From: Bacteroidota bacterium
GTDB taxonomy: Bacteria; Bacteroidota; Bacteroidia; Flavobacteriales; Flavobacteriaceae
Direction: 5' to 3'
DNA length: 64,000 nucleotides
Assembly (NCBI GenBank): GCA_023446155.1
Contig: JAEXIT010000017.1
Span: forward strand, 620,001-684,000
Positions 42,002 through 50,040 of this stretch are shown here, in pieces. Both the position numbers and the translations under genes were made by a program. The first letter of the stretch is position 1; the number at the start of each line of letters is the position of its first letter. The notes under the pieces are model-generated. The model had not been told where the DNA came from and made no database searches. It saw only the letters and a list, made by a program, of their open reading frames with translations.

Positions 42002-43864
42002 TTAGCTTCTTCTAGGGCGTCTTCCGCTGCTGTTGTTCGAAGAACCTTCGGAACGACGCGGAGAACGGTCTGATCTTCTTTCATTTCGTAATGGTCGGTC
42101 GCCAAAATCGTCTTTTCGCTCCGAACGACCACCACCAAAGCTACGTTCTTTACGTGGGCCTCTGTCACGATCACCACCTCTGTCGCGATCGCCACCTCTC
42201 GAACGGTTACGATCACCGCCACGTCCGTTATGGTCGCGTCGTCTGTTGTTGGAACCACCGTCGTTTTTAGAAATCTCCACGTTGATTTTACGTCCTTCTA
42301 AATGAATGTTGTTTAAAACATCCATTACTTTTTCAGCATGCTCTGCATCGGTGTTGAAGAATGAGAAACCTTCTTTTACATCCACTTTAAATAAATCGTC
42401 ACGACCTAATTCTAAAGTGTCACGTAAGAAATCTTTCAACGTCATCCAGTCAAAATTATCACGGGAACCGATGTTGATAAAGAAACGTACAGCTCCGTCA
42501 GACGGGATGCTTCCGGCATCTTCGCGACGCTCACCAGCATTTTGAGCGGATAAATCGCGTGATTTTTTATAGTAATTGATAAAACGGTTGAATTCTACCG
42601 AAACCATTTTCTTGATCACTTCCTCTTTTGTAAGGTCTTTCATAACCTCATAAATAGCCGGAAGATACGCATCGATTTCATGATCAACTTCAACGTCTTT
42701 AATTTTATTCGCTAAGTGGAATAACTGAATTTCGCAGATTTCAATTCCGGAAGGAATTGGTTTTTCTTCGAATTTGGTTTTGATGATACGTTCGATCTGT
42801 GAAATTTTACGCAATTCACTTTTCGTGATGATCACCATAGATGTTCCTGATTTTCCGGCACGTCCGGTTCTTCCGGAACGGTGGGTATAGGTTTCGATTT
42901 CGTCCGGTAATTGGTAGTTGATTACGTGTGTTACGTCATCTACGTCAATACCACGAGCCGCTACGTCGGTAGCTACTAACATTTGGATCTGACGACCACG
43001 GAACGATTTCATTACGCTGTCTCGTTGCGCCTGAGAAAGGTCACCGTGTAAAGCGGCAGCATTGTATCCGTCTTCGATTAGTTTTTCAGCAACAGCCTGT
43101 GTGTCTCTTTTGGTACGACAGAAGATAACCGAGAAAATATCCGGGTTAGCATCCGCCAATCGTTTTAAAGCCGAATAACGGTCGCGTGCATTTACCAGGT
43201 AAAATTCGTGCGAAACGTTTTGAGAAGCCGAGTTTTTGTGACCCACTGTAATTTCAAGCGGCTTACGCATAAACTCACGTGCGATACGCGCTACTTCCTG
43301 TGGCATGGTTGCCGAAAACAACCAGGTACTTTTGTTTTCCGGTGTATCGGATAAAATGGAAGTGATATCATCATAAAATCCCATGTTTAACATTTCGTCG
43401 GCTTCGTCAAGAACACAGAAATTAATGTTCTTGATGTTTACCATACCTCTGTTAATCATATCCTGCATTCTTCCTGGAGTGGCCACGATAATCTGTGCGC
43501 CTCTTTTTACATCTTTCGCCTGTTCGGTAATGCTGGCACCACCATAAACGGCAACAGTGTGAATTCCTTTAACGTATTTTGAATATTGTTTAATCTCATT
43601 GGTGATCTGTAAACAAAGTTCGCGTGTTGGCGATAAAATTAATGCCTGAGTCGTTCTGTCCTCAGCGTCAATCTTTTGAATCAGTGGAAAACCAAACGCA
43701 GCGGTCTTACCTGTCCCGGTCTGTGCCAATGCAACTATGTCTGTGTCTTTTTCCAATAATAGGGGAATCGCCTTTTCCTGTACCTCCGACGGATTTTCAA
43801 ATCCTAGATCTTTAATCGCCAGCAGTAGCGATTCATTCAATCCTAATTGTTCAAATTTATTCAT
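42002..43864 (-). CDS. DEAD-box RNA helicase with DbpA-type RNA-binding domain and RG-rich tail
   Basis: A 620-residue DeaD/CsdA-type ATP-dependent RNA helicase. The helicase motifs are complete: Q motif, ALAQTGTGKTAAFGFP (about 46-61), SPTRELCLQI, VLDEADEMLNMGF (DEAD at 153-156), SATMP, IFCRTKRDT, VATDVAARGIDVDDV and YTHRSGRTGRAGK. A DbpA-like RNA-binding domain follows (about 455-535: AVRFFINIGSRDNFDWMTLKD). The last 85 residues are a disordered Arg/Gly/Asp-rich tail with repeats of GGDRDR, likely for RNA contact and phase-separation-like behaviour. It probably unwinds ribosomal or mRNA structure, often in cold adaptation. A promoter lies directly upstream. It is monocistronic by the look of its borders. 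Confidence 0.93.
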   Translation of the reverse strand: MNKFEQLGLNESLLLAIKDLGFENPSEVQEKAIPLLLEKDTDIVALAQTGTGKTAAFGFPLIQKIDAEDRTTQALILSPTRELCLQITNEIKQYSKYVKGIHTVAVYGGASITEQAKDVKRGAQIIVATPGRMQDMINRGMVNIKNINFCVLDEADEMLNMGFYDDITSILSDTPENKSTWLFSATMPQEVARIAREFMRKPLEITVGHKNSASQNVSHEFYLVNARDRYSALKRLADANPDIFSVIFCRTKRDTQAVAEKLIEDGYNAAALHGDLSQAQRDSVMKSFRGRQIQMLVATDVAARGIDVDDVTHVINYQLPDEIETYTHRSGRTGRAGKSGTSMVIITKSELRKISQIERIIKTKFEEKPIPSGIEICEIQLFHLANKIKDVEVDHEIDAYLPAIYEVMKDLTKEEVIKKMVSVEFNRFINYYKKSRDLSAQNAGERREDAGSIPSDGAVRFFINIGSRDNFDWMTLKDFLRDTLELGRDDLFKVDVKEGFSFFNTDAEHAEKVMDVLNNIHLEGRKINVEISKNDGGSNNRRRDHNGRGGDRNRSRGGDRDRGGDRDRGPRKERSFGGGRSERKDDFGDRPLRNERRSDRSPRRSEGSSNNSSGRRPRRS

Positions 43865-43885
43865 TCGTTATTTTTAAATTGGGGG

Positions 43886-43893
43886 CAAAGTTA
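43886..43893 (-). promoter_or_regulatory. Bacteroidota-type -7 box for the DEAD-box helicase
   Basis: On the minus strand this reads TAACTTTG, 21 bases before the ATG. The remaining intergenic bases up to 44112 hold no other recognisable element. A cold-shock type long leader is thus not supported. Confidence 0.5.
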
Positions 43894-44112
43894 CTGTAAA
43901 TTAACGAGATATGCTAATATGTTTTCGATATTTATGTTTTTGTTTTTTATTGATTTTCAATGAGTTATTGTTTTGGGGCTAACTTCATTGGGCTTTCCGA
44001 AGATTTTAAGTGTCGGATTGATCAAAAGTTGTCTCTAATTTGTGAAAAATTTAAGCAGAATTTTCAACAGATTTTAACAATAACATTCTCTGTAATCCAA
44101 ACTTTTACCGGG

Positions 44113-44685
44113 TTAGTGGTTTAAAAAAGCAACCAGTTGTTTTACCGCTTTTCCACGGTGACTGATATCGGATTTTTCTTCCATTTCCAGTTCGGCAAAC
44201 GTACGGGTATCATTTTCGGGTACAAAAACCGGATCATACCCAAAACCGTTGCTTCCTTTTCGCTCGCGGATAATCGTTCCGTCGATGATGCCGGTAAAAA
44301 GATGCTGTGTTCCGTCGAGGTTTAAGACAATTACGGTTTTAAAATTGGCTTTGCGGTTGTCCTGGTTTTCGAGTTCGGAAAGTAATTTGTCGATATTGTC
44401 GTTATCGTTTTTCTGATCGCCGGCATAACGCGCCGAAATCACTCCTGGAGCGCCGTTTAACGCATCGACTTCCAGTCCGCTATCGTCGGCAAAACAGTTG
44501 TAGCCGTAGTGTTCGGTAACGTAATTGGCTTTTAAAATGGCATTGCCTTCAATGGTGTCGGCCGTTTCCGGAATATCTACATCACAATTAATGTCGCTAA
44601 GACTTAAAACCTGAATGGAGTCGGGGAGGAGTTGCTGAATTTCTTTAATTTTGTTGCGGTTGTTGGATGCGAAAACCAGTTTCAT
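44113..44685 (-). CDS. Non-canonical purine NTP pyrophosphatase (RdgB/HAM1 family)
   Basis: A 190-residue house-cleaning enzyme that hydrolyses ITP, dITP and XTP to monophosphates. The frame begins earlier (44715), but the ATG at 44685 (MKLVFASNNRNKIKEIQQLL) is chosen because the S/TxNxxK motif FASNNRNK is where the family starts. Other marks are GYNCFADDSGLEVDALNGAPGV, RKGSNGFGYDPVFVPE and EKSDISHRGKAVKQL, which carry the nucleotide-binding and metal-binding residues. Length matches the family. It protects DNA and RNA pools, and it sits beside the alkylation-repair operon but is divergent from it. Confidence 0.93.
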   Translation of the reverse strand: MKLVFASNNRNKIKEIQQLLPDSIQVLSLSDINCDVDIPETADTIEGNAILKANYVTEHYGYNCFADDSGLEVDALNGAPGVISARYAGDQKNDNDNIDKLLSELENQDNRKANFKTVIVLNLDGTQHLFTGIIDGTIIRERKGSNGFGYDPVFVPENDTRTFAELEMEEKSDISHRGKAVKQLVAFLNH

Positions 44686-44714
44686 AGTCGTTGAAAGTTT
44701 GTAGTTTAAGCACA

Positions 44715-44722
44715 CAAAGATA
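44715..44722 (-). promoter_or_regulatory. Bacteroidota-type -7 box for the RdgB-family gene
   Basis: TATCTTTG read on the minus strand, 29 bases before the preferred ATG at 44685. It overlaps the longer open frame, which supports the shorter gene start. Confidence 0.5.
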
Positions 44723-44837
44723 ATTCAAAAAGCATTTTTGTATGGCAAGTCAGGGCAAATAATTTTGTAAATTTAACGGGCTTTCCCAAGCGTTTGAATC
44801 CCGCAAGTTTCGGGTCGGAGGGCGTTTTTACAGACGT

Positions 44838-44845
44838 TACCTTTG
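44838..44845 (+). promoter_or_regulatory. Bacteroidota-type -7 box for the alkylation-repair operon
   Basis: TACCTTTG, 25 bases before the ATG at 44871. Nothing like TTG is at -33, which would suit a promoter needing an activator such as the AraC-type product of the first gene. That link is inference. Confidence 0.45.
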
Positions 44846-44870
44846 TCGGGTGAATTCCAAATAATAGACC

Positions 44871-45725
44871 ATGAAAACACAGGAACAATTTCAGTTTGAT
44901 CGCATTGCAAAGGCAATCGACTTTCTACATGATAATTTCAAAACGCAACCGTCGTTGGACGAAGTGGCTTCTTTTGTCCATGTAAGTCCGTTTCATTTTC
45001 AAAAACTGTTTACCGAATGGGCGGGCGTGAGTCCGAAGAAATTTTTACAATATCTTACAGTGGAGCACGCCAAAAAAATGCTGAAATCGAGTCAGCTCAC
45101 ATTGTCGGAAGCGGCCTTTGAAACCGGACTTTCCGGAACCGGACGGCTACACGATTTGTTTGTTACGATCGAAGGGATGACGCCGGGTGATTATAAAAAC
45201 GGTGGTGAACAGCTACGGATCAACTATACTTTTGACGAAAGTCCGTTTGGAACGCTGTTGTTGGCGGCTACCGAAAAAGGTATCTGTCGGTTGGTTTTTG
45301 CCGATGATCAAGAATTGGCTTTGCAGGAATTAAAAGCCGAATTTCCAAAGGCTTCTTTTATAAATCAGACGGATCCTTTTCAAAAGGAGGTGCATTCGTT
45401 TTTTAGTAACGACTGGAACGAATCGGGGGCTATAAAATTGCATTTGCGGGGAACGGATTTTCAGCTAAAAGTATGGGAGACGCTGTTGAAAATACCGATG
45501 GGGCAATTAACGACCTATGGCGATATTGCCAAAAGTATCGAAAAACCGAAGGCTTCAAGAGCCGTGGGAACGGCAATCGGAAATAATCCGGTGGCATTTT
45601 TAATTCCGTGTCATCGGGTAATCCAGGCTACCGGGATGATTGGAGGGTATCATTGGGGAAATGCCCGAAAAAAGGCCATCATTGGCTGGGAAGCGTGCCA
45701 GTCGGATCTTTTAATTCAGGAATAA
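44871..45725 (+). CDS. AraC-type regulator fused to O6-methylguanine-DNA methyltransferase (Ada-like, lacking the zinc domain)
   Basis: A 284-residue protein. Residues about 10-110 form an AraC-type helix-turn-helix (AIDFLHDNFKTQPSLDEVAS, VSPFHFQKLFTEWAGVSPKK, LSEAAFETGLSGTGRLHDLF). Residues about 118-280 form the suicidal methyltransferase, with active-site PCHRV (Cys247), VWETLLKIPMGQLTTYGDIA and AVGTAIGNNPVAFLI. In E. coli Ada an N-terminal zinc domain precedes these; it is absent here. A related Cys-rich domain instead sits in the third gene of the operon. The protein probably repairs O6-methylguanine and regulates the operon. Its stop and the next start overlap by one base (TAATG). Confidence 0.93.
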   Translation: MKTQEQFQFDRIAKAIDFLHDNFKTQPSLDEVASFVHVSPFHFQKLFTEWAGVSPKKFLQYLTVEHAKKMLKSSQLTLSEAAFETGLSGTGRLHDLFVTIEGMTPGDYKNGGEQLRINYTFDESPFGTLLLAATEKGICRLVFADDQELALQELKAEFPKASFINQTDPFQKEVHSFFSNDWNESGAIKLHLRGTDFQLKVWETLLKIPMGQLTTYGDIAKSIEKPKASRAVGTAIGNNPVAFLIPCHRVIQATGMIGGYHWGNARKKAIIGWEACQSDLLIQE

Positions 45726-46438
45726 TGGAAACGGTATTGGAACGTTTGCAGGCTGCCGATTGGGATCAGGTGGCCGGAATGATGCATGAAAAAGGTTATG
45801 CTATACTGTCGAATATGCTGCCGGAGTCGGTTTGTGATACACTAATCGGATATTATCCGGAAGAAAAGCGCTATCGAAAAAAAGTAGTGATGGAACGCTA
45901 TCGCTTCGGACAAGGGGAATACAAATATTTTGATTATCCGCTACCGGATCTTATTCAGCAATTGCGGACTAGGGTGTATGAAAAACTCGTACCGATCGCC
46001 AATTTATGGATGAAAGCATTGCAGATAGACCGGCAATTTCCGCAAAAACATGAGGAATTACTGGCGTTATGTCGGGCAAACAACCAGCTAAAACCGACGG
46101 TGTTGATCTTAAATTACAGCGAAGGCGGGTATAATACGTTACATCAGGATTTATACGGGGATGTTTTTTTTCCGATCCAGATGGTGTTGTTTCTCAATGA
46201 ACCCGGGGAAGATTACACCGGAGGCGAATTTGTATTAACCGAGCAAATACCGAGAGCGCAATCGAAAGCGATTGTCTTGCAACCCAAACGAGGCGATATC
46301 CTGATTTTTACGACCCACTTCCGACCGGTACGCGGCACAAAAGGGTACTATCGGGTAGCGATGAAACACGGAGTGAGTGAAGTGCGCGGTGGGAAACGGT
46401 ATACCATGGGGATCATTTTTCACGACGCGATCAGTTAA
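45725..46438 (+). CDS. 2OG-Fe(II) oxygenase
   Basis: A 237-residue jelly-roll dioxygenase. The frame is open from 45608, but the ATG at 45725 overlaps the preceding stop in TAATG and gives a compact protein. Iron ligands are His140 and Asp142 in TLHQDLYG and His215 in KHGVSEV; Arg225 in GGKRYTMG is placed to bind 2-oxoglutarate. Similar proteins are called prolyl-4-hydroxylase-like or 2OG-Fe oxygenases. In this operon, between an MGMT and an AlkB, it may take part in alkylation repair or a linked stress response. This is inferred from position; it is not itself an AlkB, as the fold ending differs. Confidence 0.85.
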   Translation: METVLERLQAADWDQVAGMMHEKGYAILSNMLPESVCDTLIGYYPEEKRYRKKVVMERYRFGQGEYKYFDYPLPDLIQQLRTRVYEKLVPIANLWMKALQIDRQFPQKHEELLALCRANNQLKPTVLILNYSEGGYNTLHQDLYGDVFFPIQMVLFLNEPGEDYTGGEFVLTEQIPRAQSKAIVLQPKRGDILIFTTHFRPVRGTKGYYRVAMKHGVSEVRGGKRYTMGIIFHDAIS

Positions 46439-46440
46439 AG

Positions 46441-47295
46441 ATGTGGCTACACCAACAACTGTTGGATGCCGAGCTACACCGTCAGATCCGAAACCAAAGC
46501 ATTACCTTTGGAGGGAATAAAAAACTCAAAATTGTCGGACGTTTGGATTGTACATCCGGCAAAAGAATGAAAAAAACAAACCGGGTATTTTTCACCTCAG
46601 CAGCAGAAGCGGAAACAGCAGGCTATCGGCCATGTGGTCATTGTATGCGGGAAGCGTATCAATATTGGAAATTAAAACAAGAGCTAAAAATGGATTTATT
46701 CAGTACCGGGGAAATCGAAAACATACTGCCGTACGACGGAGAAGTGTACTATCATGGCCGCATCATGGCCGATCGGGATGCAAAGCACTATTACGACCGT
46801 TTTATGGAAACCATCGAATGGCGCAATGACGAGGCGATTGTTTTTGGTAAGTTGATACAGACCAAAAGAAAAGTAGCCTGGTATGGCGATAATCCGTTTC
46901 AGTATACCTATTCCAATACGACAAAAACGGCCTTGCCCTGGACAACCGAATTATTAGCCTTAAAAAAAATAGCCGAAGACCGAAGTGGGACCACTTTTAA
47001 TTCCTGTCTGCTAAACCTGTATCACGACGGACAGGAAGGGATGGCCTGGCATAGCGACAATGAAAAATCCCTCGGTGTGAATACCGTAATTGCGTCGCTG
47101 AGTTTCGGAGCCGAACGCAAATTTGCCTTTAAACACAAAACAACCAAAGCAACGGTTTCGCTGATACTCGAAGCCGGAAGTCTGCTCATTATGCAGGGAA
47201 CTACCCAAACACACTGGTTACACCGTTTGCCACCCACGACCAAAGTTACACGTCCCCGTGTGAACCTCACTTTCAGGACTATAGTAGATCAGTAG
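46441..47295 (+). CDS. Ada-type zinc-binding domain fused to AlkB-family dioxygenase
   Basis: A 284-residue two-domain repair protein. Residues about 1-78 resemble the Ada methylphosphotriester domain (FGGNKKLKIVGRLDC, AGYRPCGHCMREAYQYW). Cysteines equivalent to the first, third and fourth are present (Cys37, Cys65, Cys68); the second position is Gly-Lys. Residues about 85-284 form AlkB: LLNLYHDGQEGMAWHSDNEK (His204, Asp206), the distal His in THWLHRLP, and RPRVNLTFR for 2-oxoglutarate. AlkB proteins repair N1-methyladenine and N3-methylcytosine oxidatively. In Flavobacterium the zinc domain is usually a separate small protein as I recall, so this is a fusion. It begins 2 bases after the previous stop and ends the operon. 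Confidence 0.88.
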   Translation: MWLHQQLLDAELHRQIRNQSITFGGNKKLKIVGRLDCTSGKRMKKTNRVFFTSAAEAETAGYRPCGHCMREAYQYWKLKQELKMDLFSTGEIENILPYDGEVYYHGRIMADRDAKHYYDRFMETIEWRNDEAIVFGKLIQTKRKVAWYGDNPFQYTYSNTTKTALPWTTELLALKKIAEDRSGTTFNSCLLNLYHDGQEGMAWHSDNEKSLGVNTVIASLSFGAERKFAFKHKTTKATVSLILEAGSLLIMQGTTQTHWLHRLPPTTKVTRPRVNLTFRTIVDQ

Positions 47296-47442
47296 TCATA
47301 AATGTTGGATTTGTTAAAAAAATAGGAAAATAGAAATAGAGCGAATCGTTATTTTATGATTAATTTTGTTTTTTCTTTGAAATAGAAGAATTTTCGGAGT
47401 GAATCGAAAAAAAATGGTGAGCGAAAAAGGGGAATTTTCCCC

Positions 47443-47473
47443 TTGTGACAATTTCGGCAAGCCTGTAATTTTG
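47443..47473 (+). promoter_or_regulatory. Complete Bacteroidota promoter for the 47500 gene
   Basis: TTG at 47443-47445, a 20-base spacer, TAATTTTG at 47466-47473. The ATG follows 26 bases later. It probably serves the whole run up to the regulator at 49985. The rest of the 204-base gap holds nothing that I recognise. Confidence 0.65.
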
Positions 47474-47499
47474 TCCTTAAATCAATAATCCATCTAAAA

Positions 47500-47919
47500 A
47501 TGAACACAATGGTTAAACCTACTCAATTAATTTCTTTTGATAAAGGGAAAGAATTGAACAAAAATTACAATGAAAAAAGAGGTGCTTTAGTTACCGAAAA
47601 ATCCGGGCTGGAAGATGCCAATGCCTTTTGGTTTTCTATTGAAGAGCTGGAACGTTATATCGCGTATGTAAAAGAAAATGCCGTTGATAAAGGATATTCC
47701 GTAGATGGTATTCGTATTTATCTGGGTGTTTATCCGGAAACCGAAGAGAAAAATGCCGGTTATACGACCGTATTTTTAACACCAACGGGAACGGCCATCG
47801 ATGAACAGAGAACACGAGGAGTTGCTAGTTTGCAAGGTAATGCGTTGGATATAACAACAATAGAGCCTTTGAATTTCGGTTCCATGGGTAATCCTCCAAA
47901 ACTCAATTACGGTGGATAA
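47500..47919 (+). CDS. Small cytoplasmic protein of unknown function
   Basis: A 139-residue soluble protein without signal peptide or membrane helix. Recognisable stretches are ISFDKGKELNKNYNEKRGAL, FWFSIEELERYIAYVKENA, GIRIYLGVYPETEEKNAGY and TTVFLTPTGT. The C-terminus is glycine- and proline-rich. It alternates strands and helices and contains no catalytic motif known to me. It is 3 bases before a seven-helix membrane protein and starts a run ending in a two-component system. It may therefore supply or modulate the signal, but that is only a positional inference. Confidence 0.7.
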   Translation: MNTMVKPTQLISFDKGKELNKNYNEKRGALVTEKSGLEDANAFWFSIEELERYIAYVKENAVDKGYSVDGIRIYLGVYPETEEKNAGYTTVFLTPTGTAIDEQRTRGVASLQGNALDITTIEPLNFGSMGNPPKLNYGG

Positions 47920-47922
47920 AAA

Positions 47923-48570
47923 ATGTTGGCAGATCTAAGATTATATACTGTGTTTCTCGCCTTATTATCAGGAATGTTTGGTATTATTTATTGGTACAAA
48001 CTTCCGAATAATAAGGCAAAGTTTTTTGTATTATCCATCTGGCTCTCGGCAATCACGGAGCTAACCGGAATTTTTTATACACAAATAACCGGGCAGGTTA
48101 ACTATATGGTTTTTAATATCTATATGTTTATTATTCTGCCGTATTATATACTGTTTTTAAAATCTATTTTACAACAACCAAAAAACAAACAGGTTGCCAA
48201 TGTATGCTTTGCACTTTTTTTAGTGTCGGTATTTGTCAACCTGACTTTTTTCCAGGATGTAGTGGAAGAAGTCTGTTTTAACAATTTTGCCATCGGTGTG
48301 GTTATGATTCTGATGTTGAGTTGCCTCTACCTGATGGAACTGTTCAATTCGAATCTGATATTATCCATAAAAGACACAATTTTTTTCTGGTTTGTACTGG
48401 GAATATTACTTTTTTATGTGCCATTTTTACCGTTTATGCTCTCTTTACGTTGGTTCTTATCCGGAATCCACGAAACGACTTATAGTTTGATCATTTTCTT
48501 TTTAAACGTATTAATGAACACCAGTTTTATCTTTGGTTTTATATGGAGCAAAAAGAGATACCATTATTGA
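47923..48570 (+). CDS. Seven-helix membrane protein, putative sensor partner
   Basis: A 215-residue integral membrane protein with about seven hydrophobic helices: residues about 6-23, 36-54, 63-83, 92-110, 120-140, 149-170 and 182-207. Loops are short, and there are no obvious enzymatic residues apart from a Phe/Trp-rich interior. It overlaps the histidine kinase gene by 28 bases in a different frame, a sign of translational coupling. The kinase has just one membrane helix and little extracytoplasmic sequence. Together these suggest that this protein provides the sensory part. The family is unnamed to me. Confidence 0.72.
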   Translation: MLADLRLYTVFLALLSGMFGIIYWYKLPNNKAKFFVLSIWLSAITELTGIFYTQITGQVNYMVFNIYMFIILPYYILFLKSILQQPKNKQVANVCFALFLVSVFVNLTFFQDVVEEVCFNNFAIGVVMILMLSCLYLMELFNSNLILSIKDTIFFWFVLGILLFYVPFLPFMLSLRWFLSGIHETTYSLIIFFLNVLMNTSFIFGFIWSKKRYHY

Positions 48571-49331
48571 TTATTTCGTTTAGTATTGTGCTTTTTACTT
48601 TGTTGGGCACCTTACTGGTCTTTTTCCTGTATTTTCAGAAGAAAAAGTCGAAATTCCTAATGGATAAAATGGAAGCCGAGTTGTTTTTTAATTCTGAGCT
48701 GGCCAAATCACGAATCGAAATCAAAGAGCAAACCCTGTCGAATATTAGTCGGGAATTACACGACAATATCGGACAGATTTTATCGGTGGCGGTGATGCAG
48801 CTCAACTTAATGGTGGCTAAAATCGATACGGATGATAAAAATGAACTCGATGAGGTGCGCAAGCTCGTTAGTAAATCGCTGGACGAAATTCGGATGGTAG
48901 CCAAATTGATCAACGGCGATGTCGAATTGCAATCCGGTTTTATAGATGCCGTAACCGAAGATCTGAACCGAATAACCAAACTAAAAATCATTAATGGAAA
49001 TCTGAATATATCCGGAGCGGTACAACCTATCGATCCGCAACATGAAGTGATCATTTACCGGATATTGCAGGAAGCCATTTCCAATGCCCTAAAATACTCG
49101 CATAGTAAAACAATCGATGTCGATATCTGTTTTGATCCTAAAGAGTGTATTATCGAAGTAACCGATTCGGGAATCGGATTTAACAATGCCACTGTTGCCA
49201 AAGGCTCCGGATTGGCCAATATGAATACGCGGGCCAGACTAATTGGCGCCGCTTTTTCGGTTTCGTCCCATCCAAATGAAGGGACGAAAATCAAAATCAC
49301 ATATCCTTTGCAAAAAGGACGAAAAGAGTAA
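48543..49331 (+). CDS. Histidine kinase, HisKA_3 (NarX/LiaS-like) type
   Basis: A 262-residue kinase. One membrane helix is at about 8-31 (LLIISFSIVLFTLLGTLLVFF), with almost no outside part. A coiled stretch leads to HisKA_3 (TLSNISRELHDNIGQILSVA, His73). The ATP-binding HATPase_c region contains ILQEAISNALKYSHSKTIDV (N-box) and DSGIGFNNATVAKGSGLANM (G1/G2). It belongs to the compact Bacteroidota type often paired with LuxR-family regulators. With the overlapping membrane protein upstream and the regulator 18 bases downstream, the three make one signalling unit. Confidence 0.92.
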   Translation: MEQKEIPLLIISFSIVLFTLLGTLLVFFLYFQKKKSKFLMDKMEAELFFNSELAKSRIEIKEQTLSNISRELHDNIGQILSVAVMQLNLMVAKIDTDDKNELDEVRKLVSKSLDEIRMVAKLINGDVELQSGFIDAVTEDLNRITKLKIINGNLNISGAVQPIDPQHEVIIYRILQEAISNALKYSHSKTIDVDICFDPKECIIEVTDSGIGFNNATVAKGSGLANMNTRARLIGAAFSVSSHPNEGTKIKITYPLQKGRKE

Positions 49332-49349
49332 AAAAATCCCCTTACTACT

Positions 49350-49985
49350 ATGAATAAAATAAAAATTGTAATTGTAGACGACCACCTGCTGTTCTCTCAG
49401 TCGTTATCGTTCCTGATAAACAGCTTTAAGGAGTTTGTCGTCTCCGGAAATTACAACAATGGAAAAGACTTCCTTACCGGACTAAAAGCGACGGATGAAC
49501 TTCCGGATCTGGTATTGCTCGATGTCAATATGCCGGTTATGGATGGCGTGGAAACGATGCGCCGCCTCAAGGAAGATTACCCGGGTTTACGGGTATTGGC
49601 GTTGTCGGTAAACGATGATGAAGACACGATCATTAAGATGATCAGTAACGGTGCGAGTGGTTATTTATTAAAGGATACCCATCCGAATATGTTTCGGGAA
49701 GCGTTACTAAAGGTGCATGAAACCGGGTATTTTTATACCGAAATGGTTTCAGGAGTATTGATCAATAAATTGGAAGCCGGTAACAAAGCCAGTTTAAAAG
49801 AACGCGAACTGGAGTTTATTCGCCTGGCGTGTACCGAAATGACCTATCGGGAAATTGCCGACGAAATGTGTCTGAGTCCGAAAACGGTGGATGGCTACCG
49901 TGAAATTCTTTTTCAGAAACTGGAATTAAAAACCCGCATCGGACTGGTATTATACGCAATGAAAAACAAAATCGTTTGTATATAG
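49350..49985 (+). CDS. NarL/LuxR-family response regulator
   Basis: A 211-residue regulator. The receiver (about 1-120) has IVIVDDH, phospho-acceptor Asp58 (DLVLLDVNMPVMDGVETM), LALSVNDDEDTI and SGYLLKDTHPNMF with the conserved Lys. The C-terminal LuxR helix-turn-helix (about 148-205) includes LKERELEFIRLACTEMTYREI, MCLSPKTVDGYREI and LELKTRIGLVLYA. It would be phosphorylated by the kinase at 48543. Its targets are unknown; the convergent lysin-linked genes at 50041-54331 are adjacent, but nothing in the sequence ties them to this regulator. Confidence 0.93.
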   Translation: MNKIKIVIVDDHLLFSQSLSFLINSFKEFVVSGNYNNGKDFLTGLKATDELPDLVLLDVNMPVMDGVETMRRLKEDYPGLRVLALSVNDDEDTIIKMISNGASGYLLKDTHPNMFREALLKVHETGYFYTEMVSGVLINKLEAGNKASLKERELEFIRLACTEMTYREIADEMCLSPKTVDGYREILFQKLELKTRIGLVLYAMKNKIVCI

Positions 49986-50040
49986 TGGGACGATTACTGC
50001 CGATACGGGAAGGGAGGATAAGATGCGCCTGAATTTCGTT

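Noticed and set aside
41974..42258. Minus-strand frame of 94 codons overlapping the helicase C-terminus
   Set aside because: It is the shifted frame of the Arg/Gly repeat tail and has no start or family signal.
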